Assembly (NCBI RefSeq): GCF_024112395.2
Contig: NZ_CP078013.2
Location: forward strand, 3,596,001-3,660,000
Direction of reading: 5' to 3'
Source of the DNA: Pseudomonas pergaminensis
GTDB taxonomy: Bacteria; Pseudomonadota; Gammaproteobacteria; Pseudomonadales; Pseudomonadaceae
Length of the DNA: 64,000 nt
The position numbers were made by a program, and so were the translations under genes. Shown here in pieces: positions 60,408 to 64,000 of this stretch; position 1 is the stretch's first letter; each line of letters starts with the position of its first letter. The notes beneath the pieces are model-generated. The model saw only the letters and a program-made list of their open reading frames with translations. It was not told where the DNA came from and did no database searches.

Positions 60408-60839
60408 ATGCAAAACGTCAAAGTGCTGATCGGTTTTCTGTGCCTGTTCACCGGTTATGTCGCAGCCGCGCCTGCCCCTGCCGAAAAGGATGTGGCCCAA
60501 GCGGTCGACCAACTGACCCAAGCCATGCTTCACCTGGACCTCAAGCAGCTTCACGCGCTGACCGCCGACAAGCTCACCTACGGCCACTCCAGCGGCAAGG
60601 TGCAGAACAAAGATCAATTCATCGCTGACCTGGAAACCCACACCAGCGCGTTCAAGACCCTGGAAATGCAAAACCAGACCATCACCCTGCAAGGCGACAC
60701 CGCACTGGTGCGCAACCACTTCCACGCCCTGGCGGTGAACAGCGGTGTCGAAGTGCCGACGGATATCGACAACTTCCAGGTGTGGCAGAAGCAGAAAGGC
60801 AAATGGCTGCTGATCGGGCGTCAGGCTTACAAGTACTGA
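60408..60839 (+). CDS. Exported NTF2-like (DUF4440/SnoaL) protein
   Basis: 143 residues from the ATG at 60408 (AAGGA upstream). A signal peptide (MQNVKVLIGFLCLFTGYVAAA) is followed by an NTF2-like domain: VAQAVDQLTQAMLHLDLKQLHALTADKLTYGHSSGKVQNKDQFIADL and IDNFQVWQKQKGKWLLIGRQAYKY. Periplasmic proteins of this type often bind small ligands. No enzyme activity can be assigned. Confidence 0.75.
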   Translation: MQNVKVLIGFLCLFTGYVAAAPAPAEKDVAQAVDQLTQAMLHLDLKQLHALTADKLTYGHSSGKVQNKDQFIADLETHTSAFKTLEMQNQTITLQGDTALVRNHFHALAVNSGVEVPTDIDNFQVWQKQKGKWLLIGRQAYKY

Positions 60840-60867
60840 TGCCCAGCGGTGAGCCGCTGAAACCGGC

Positions 60868-62193
60868 TCACCACGCCACCACCTTGCGCACTTTCACCAA
60901 TGCCTCATGCAGCGCCGGCATGGTCACCGAACCCAAGGCCAACCGCAACGCATGCGGGACATGTCCCGAGACGGCAAACGGCTCGGCGGTGGACACTGAA
61001 ATATTGTCGCGCTGCAAGGTCATGGCGACCTGATCGGCCCGGGCGTCTTCCGCCAACGGCAGCCATAGAAAATACGACGAGGGATGGCTGATGGTGGTCA
61101 GCCCTTTGAACACCTGAGCGGCCAAAGCCTGGCGTGCCTGGGCGTCCTCGCGCTTTTGCGCCTCAAGCTGTGCCACGGTGCCATCCTCCAGCCATGCCAC
61201 CGCCATGGCGCTCATCACGCCGGGTACATTCCAGGTGGTGGCCATGATGGTCCGCTCCAGCGTCTTTACCGATTCCATCGGCGCCGCGACAAACCCCACG
61301 CGTAGGCCCGTCGCCACGCTTTTTGACAGCCCACCCACATACACCGTGCGCTCCGGCGCCAGCGTCGCCACCGGGGGCGGTGGGTCTTCAACGAGGAACG
61401 CGTAAGCCGCGTCTTCAATGATCACCAGATTGTGCTGACGGGCGATGGACACCAGCCGTTCGCGTTGGGTCAGATCCATCACCCAACCGAGGGGATTGTG
61501 CAGGGTCGGCATGCTGTATACGGCGCGCACCGGGCGCTTGCGACAAAGGTTTTGCAAGGCTTCCAGGTCCGGGCCGGTCGGCGTCACCGGGATCGCGACA
61601 ATTTCCAGGTGCAGGGTTTCGGCCAGTACCTTGAAGCCCGAGTAGGTCAGCGCATCCACCGCGATCACATCCCCGGGCTTGAGCAACGCCATCAGAGTGA
61701 CCGCCAAGCCGTGTTGGGCGCCGCTGACCAGCAGCACCTGGTCGGCCTCCACGCTCAATCCTCGGCTGAGCAAATGCCGTGCGAATGCAGCACGCTCATG
61801 CTGGCGCCCGGCATGGGGCTGGTAACGCAGCAGGGCTTCGAGGTCGCCGGATAACGCTAACTGGCGCAACGCCGTGCGCAACAGGTCTGCCTGGCCCGGC
61901 AACGAGGGGTAATTGAAGTTGAGGTCGAGCATCCCCGCAGCCACCGTCATCTGCCCACTGCCCTGCCCCGGTGGCAGCGAGATTTCGCGCACAAAGGTGC
62001 CACGCCCGGTCTCACCACTGACCAGCCCCATGGCCTCCAACTCGGTATAGACCCGACTGGCAGTGACCAGCGCCAGACCCTGTTCGGCAGCCAACTGGCG
62101 GTGAGTCGGCAGGCGCGTACCGGGCGGCATCTTTCCGCTGCGGATGTCTGCGGCGAACCGGTCGACCAGGGATTTATAGCGGGCGCGGGGCAT
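60868..62193 (-). CDS. MocR-type regulator (GntR helix-turn-helix fused to aminotransferase domain)
   Basis: 441 residues. Residues 1-75 are a GntR winged helix (YKSLVDRFAADIRSGKMPPGTRLPTHRQLAAEQGLALVTASRVYTELEAMGLVSGETGRGTFV). From about 85 on is an aminotransferase class I domain with the PLP lysine in VGGLSKSVATGLRVGF. MocR proteins use PLP as an effector, and PdxR is one example. The divergent EamA gene is the probable target. Confidence 0.9.
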   Translation of the reverse strand: MPRARYKSLVDRFAADIRSGKMPPGTRLPTHRQLAAEQGLALVTASRVYTELEAMGLVSGETGRGTFVREISLPPGQGSGQMTVAAGMLDLNFNYPSLPGQADLLRTALRQLALSGDLEALLRYQPHAGRQHERAAFARHLLSRGLSVEADQVLLVSGAQHGLAVTLMALLKPGDVIAVDALTYSGFKVLAETLHLEIVAIPVTPTGPDLEALQNLCRKRPVRAVYSMPTLHNPLGWVMDLTQRERLVSIARQHNLVIIEDAAYAFLVEDPPPPVATLAPERTVYVGGLSKSVATGLRVGFVAAPMESVKTLERTIMATTWNVPGVMSAMAVAWLEDGTVAQLEAQKREDAQARQALAAQVFKGLTTISHPSSYFLWLPLAEDARADQVAMTLQRDNISVSTAEPFAVSGHVPHALRLALGSVTMPALHEALVKVRKVVAW

Positions 62194-62207
62194 AGGGATG
62201 TATCCAT

Positions 62208-62225
62208 GACAATTTTTTGATTGTC
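62208..62225. promoter_or_regulatory. GACAAT-N6-ATTGTC palindrome, candidate MocR site
   Basis: An exact 6-bp inverted repeat, GACAATTTTTTGATTGTC, lies in the short gap between the MocR and EamA genes, about 15 bp from the MocR start. Its position suits control of both genes. Confidence 0.5.
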
Positions 62226-62252
62226 TTAATGCTCGCCCCTAGGATGGCTCGC

Positions 62253-63176
62253 ATGCAACCCCCCTCTTTCTTCGGGCACACCCTCATGGAACGTACCTCT
62301 CGCCTCAACACCCTGGACACTGGCACCCAAGGCTGGATCAACGGCTTTATCGGCGTGGTGATTTTCAGCGGCTCATTGCCGGCCACGCGCCTGGCGGTGA
62401 TGGAATTCGACCCGGTGTTCCTGACCATGATCCGCGCCGCCATCGCGGCCGTTTTGGGGGGAGTGCTGCTGTGGCTGTTCAAGGAGAAACGCCCCGCACG
62501 CCCTCAGTGGATGTCGCTGGCGGTCGTCGCCCTTGGCGTGGTGATCGGCTTCCCGCTGCTCACCGCCCTGGCGCTGCAATACGTGACCTCGGCCCACTCC
62601 ATTGTGTTTATCGGCTTGCTGCCACTGGCCACTGCGGTCTTTGGCGTGCTGCGCGGCGGCGAACGCCCGCGCCCGGTGTTCTGGCTGTTCTCGGTGCTCG
62701 GCAGCGCGCTGGTGATGGGTTATGCCTTCGCCCAGGGCCTGAGCGCCGCGCCGGCCGGCGACGTGCTGATGCTGCTGGCGGTATTGGCCTGCGGCCTGGG
62801 TTATGCCGAAGGCGCCAAGCTGTCGCGCAGCCTCGGCGGCTGGCAGGTGATCTGTTGGGCGCTGGTGGTGTCGCTTCCCGTGGTGCTGCCCTTGAGCCTG
62901 GTGCTGGCGCCGAGAACCTTCACCGGCATCAGCCTGCCAGCCTGGCTGAGCCTAGGCTATGTGTCGCTGTTCAGCATGCTCATCGGCTTCGTGTTCTGGT
63001 ACCGCGGCCTGGCCCAGGGTGGCATCGCCGCCGTCGGCCAGTTGCAGTTGCTGCAACCGTTTTTCGGCCTGGCGCTGGCGGCAGGCCTGCTGCATGAGCA
63101 GGTCAGCCTGGGCATGGTGCTGGTGACGGTCGCGGTGATCGGCTGCGTGGCCGGCGCAAAGAAGTTCGCCCGTTAA
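62253..63176 (+). CDS. EamA/DMT family exporter
   Basis: 307 residues from the ATG at 62253, which has AGGA upstream; an ATG at 62286 is an alternative that removes 11 residues. Ten membrane helices form the two EamA repeats (GFIGVVIFSGSLPATRLAVMEFDPVFLTMIRAAIAAVLGG, then AAPAGDVLMLLAVLACGLGYAEGAKLSRSLGGWQVI). Such transporters export amino acids or metabolites. Divergent MocR genes often control members of this family. Confidence 0.85.
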   Translation: MQPPSFFGHTLMERTSRLNTLDTGTQGWINGFIGVVIFSGSLPATRLAVMEFDPVFLTMIRAAIAAVLGGVLLWLFKEKRPARPQWMSLAVVALGVVIGFPLLTALALQYVTSAHSIVFIGLLPLATAVFGVLRGGERPRPVFWLFSVLGSALVMGYAFAQGLSAAPAGDVLMLLAVLACGLGYAEGAKLSRSLGGWQVICWALVVSLPVVLPLSLVLAPRTFTGISLPAWLSLGYVSLFSMLIGFVFWYRGLAQGGIAAVGQLQLLQPFFGLALAAGLLHEQVSLGMVLVTVAVIGCVAGAKKFAR

Positions 63177-63739
63177 CGCTGCGGAGCGACCATCTTGAAC
63201 TTGATGTTGATGTCATTGGACACCACGCTGTTGCCGGCCCACTCGCCCTCGCCTATCTTGAAATCGCCGCGCTTGAGGATGAACTCACCGTCGAACACAC
63301 CAATGCCGCCCTGTTCCTTGAGCACCACGTCAACGTCCACCGGGCGCGTGGTGCCCTTGATGGTCAGGTGGCCGCTGATCATGTAGCGGTTGTCCCCCAG
63401 GGCCTTGACGCCGGTGGATTCGTACACGCCCACCGGGTAGGTCGCGGTATCGAACCAGGACGCGCGCTGCAGTTCGTCGTTGGCGTCCGGGCTGCCGGCG
63501 TCGATGCTGGCAAGCTGGATCTTGAGCAACGCATGCCCGGCTTCCGGCTGCTGCGTGTCGAAGTTCAAGGTGCCCTCGAAGTCGCTGAAGGTGCCGTATA
63601 CGCGCTGCCCCAATTGCTGGTAGGTAAAGCTGATCTGGCTGGCGGTGCGGTTGACGTCCTTGTACTCCACCGCTTGTGCGCTGGCGCCATAGGCAAGGAT
63701 CAAGGCCAGTACCGCGACCGGGGACATTCGTCGTTTCAT
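63173..63739 (-). CDS. YceI family periplasmic protein
   Basis: 188 residues from the ATG at 63739 (GGAGCG upstream). A signal peptide (RMSPVAVLALILAYGASAQA) precedes the YceI lipocalin-like domain: ISFTYQQLGQRVYGTFSDFEGTLNFD, LLKIQLASIDAGSPDANDELQRASWFDTATYPVGVYESTGV and GHLTIKGTTRPVDVDVVL. YceI proteins bind polyisoprenoid lipids. Its stop overlaps the stop of the convergent EamA gene by four bases. Confidence 0.88.
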   Translation of the reverse strand: MKRRMSPVAVLALILAYGASAQAVEYKDVNRTASQISFTYQQLGQRVYGTFSDFEGTLNFDTQQPEAGHALLKIQLASIDAGSPDANDELQRASWFDTATYPVGVYESTGVKALGDNRYMISGHLTIKGTTRPVDVDVVLKEQGGIGVFDGEFILKRGDFKIGEGEWAGNSVVSNDINIKFKMVAPQR

Positions 63740-63848
63740 GCAGCGCTCCGCTAGAGGTAAGGACACAGGGCGACACCAGGGATTTATTCCCATCCGGCGC
63801 CTGTCCTGCTAAACAGAGTAGTCGCACACGCACCTATAAGGACTCTGC

Positions 63849-64000
63849 ATGCACGCCCCTTCACTCCAGGATATTACCGCGCCGGAAGGCATTTGCTACG
63901 GCTGCGGCGGCAGCAACCCCCACGGCTTGCATATCAAGAGCCGTTGGGACGCGGACGGCATCCACCTCGTCGCCGAGCACCTGCCCGAAGCCCAATACAG
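63849..64000 (+). CDS. PaaI-type thioesterase, N-terminal part only
   Basis: Starts at the ATG at 63849 with AAGGA eight bases upstream and runs off the window. The N-terminus GICYGCGGSNPHGLHIKSRW is the CxxCGxxNPxGL opening of PaaI-like hotdog thioesterases. Only about 50 residues are visible, so the catalytic part cannot be judged. Confidence 0.75.
   Translation, partial: MHAPSLQDITAPEGICYGCGGSNPHGLHIKSRWDADGIHLVAEHLPEAQY

Overview
The window is chromosomal DNA of a Pseudomonas, most likely of the P. fluorescens group. The basis is high G+C, protein families typical of that group (OsmC-YcaO fusion, nitrate reductase fused to a diflavin reductase, MHS transporters, dual c-di-GMP enzymes), and REP/REPIN palindromes of the P. 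fluorescens type (cores such as GTGGTGAGCGGGCTTG and GTGGGAGCGGGCTTGCTC). No tRNA, rRNA, CRISPR array, prophage or intact insertion sequence was seen. Both ends cut genes: an MHS-type transporter on the left and a PaaI-type thioesterase on the right.

Layout. 1-6.9 kb: small metabolic genes (DCC thiol oxidoreductase, saccharopine-dehydrogenase-like and P5C-reductase-like proteins, two VOC proteins, LysE exporter, SnoaL protein, SGNH hydrolase). 7-12.3 kb: a lipoprotein, a DapA-family aldolase, then an overlapping cystathionine beta-synthase / cystathionine gamma-lyase pair (reverse transsulfuration). 12.4-16.3 kb: OsmC-YcaO fusion and an Aer-like PAS chemoreceptor. 16.4-24.6 kb: three divergent regulator/enzyme pairs (TetR/O-methyltransferase, TetR/glutathione transferase, MarR/FAD monooxygenase), each with two matching palindromes between the genes. 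24.7-32.2 kb: assimilatory nitrate locus, nirBD divergent from a nitrate reductase-flavoprotein fusion. 32.3-34.3 kb: dCache chemoreceptor. 34.3-35.7 kb: a decayed region with a LysR/hydrolase chimera, a structured repeat element and a tandem REP array. 35.7-41.4 kb: nucleotidyltransferase, P-loop kinase, UV endonuclease, a 34-residue membrane ORF, sorbosone dehydrogenase-like lipoprotein, MarR-GNAT fusion. 41.4-54 kb: transporters (hexuronate-type MFS, ProP, NepI-like, Fsr-like), two AraC regulators, a CHASE4-PAS-GGDEF-EAL protein and a membrane GGDEF protein. 55-64 kb: second copy of the structured element, MAPEG and DUF2834 proteins, MmyB-like regulator, amidase, RidA, MocR regulator with divergent EamA exporter, YceI.

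Most notable points. (1) Both nitrate operons carry the same layout: a sigma-54 -24/-12 promoter, then two hexaloop hairpins with A1/G4 loops, the second overlapping an intrinsic terminator. This is the architecture of ANTAR (NasT/NasR) antitermination leaders. (2) A ~420-bp structured interspersed element occurs at about 34.9 and 55.2 kb, with a nested cruciform and a compensatory T-A to G-C change between copies; I do not recognise it as a named family. (3) Four local regulators have well-defined candidate operators. (4) Several gene remnants (SDR, LysR/hydrolase, CPBP protease) mark small deletions.
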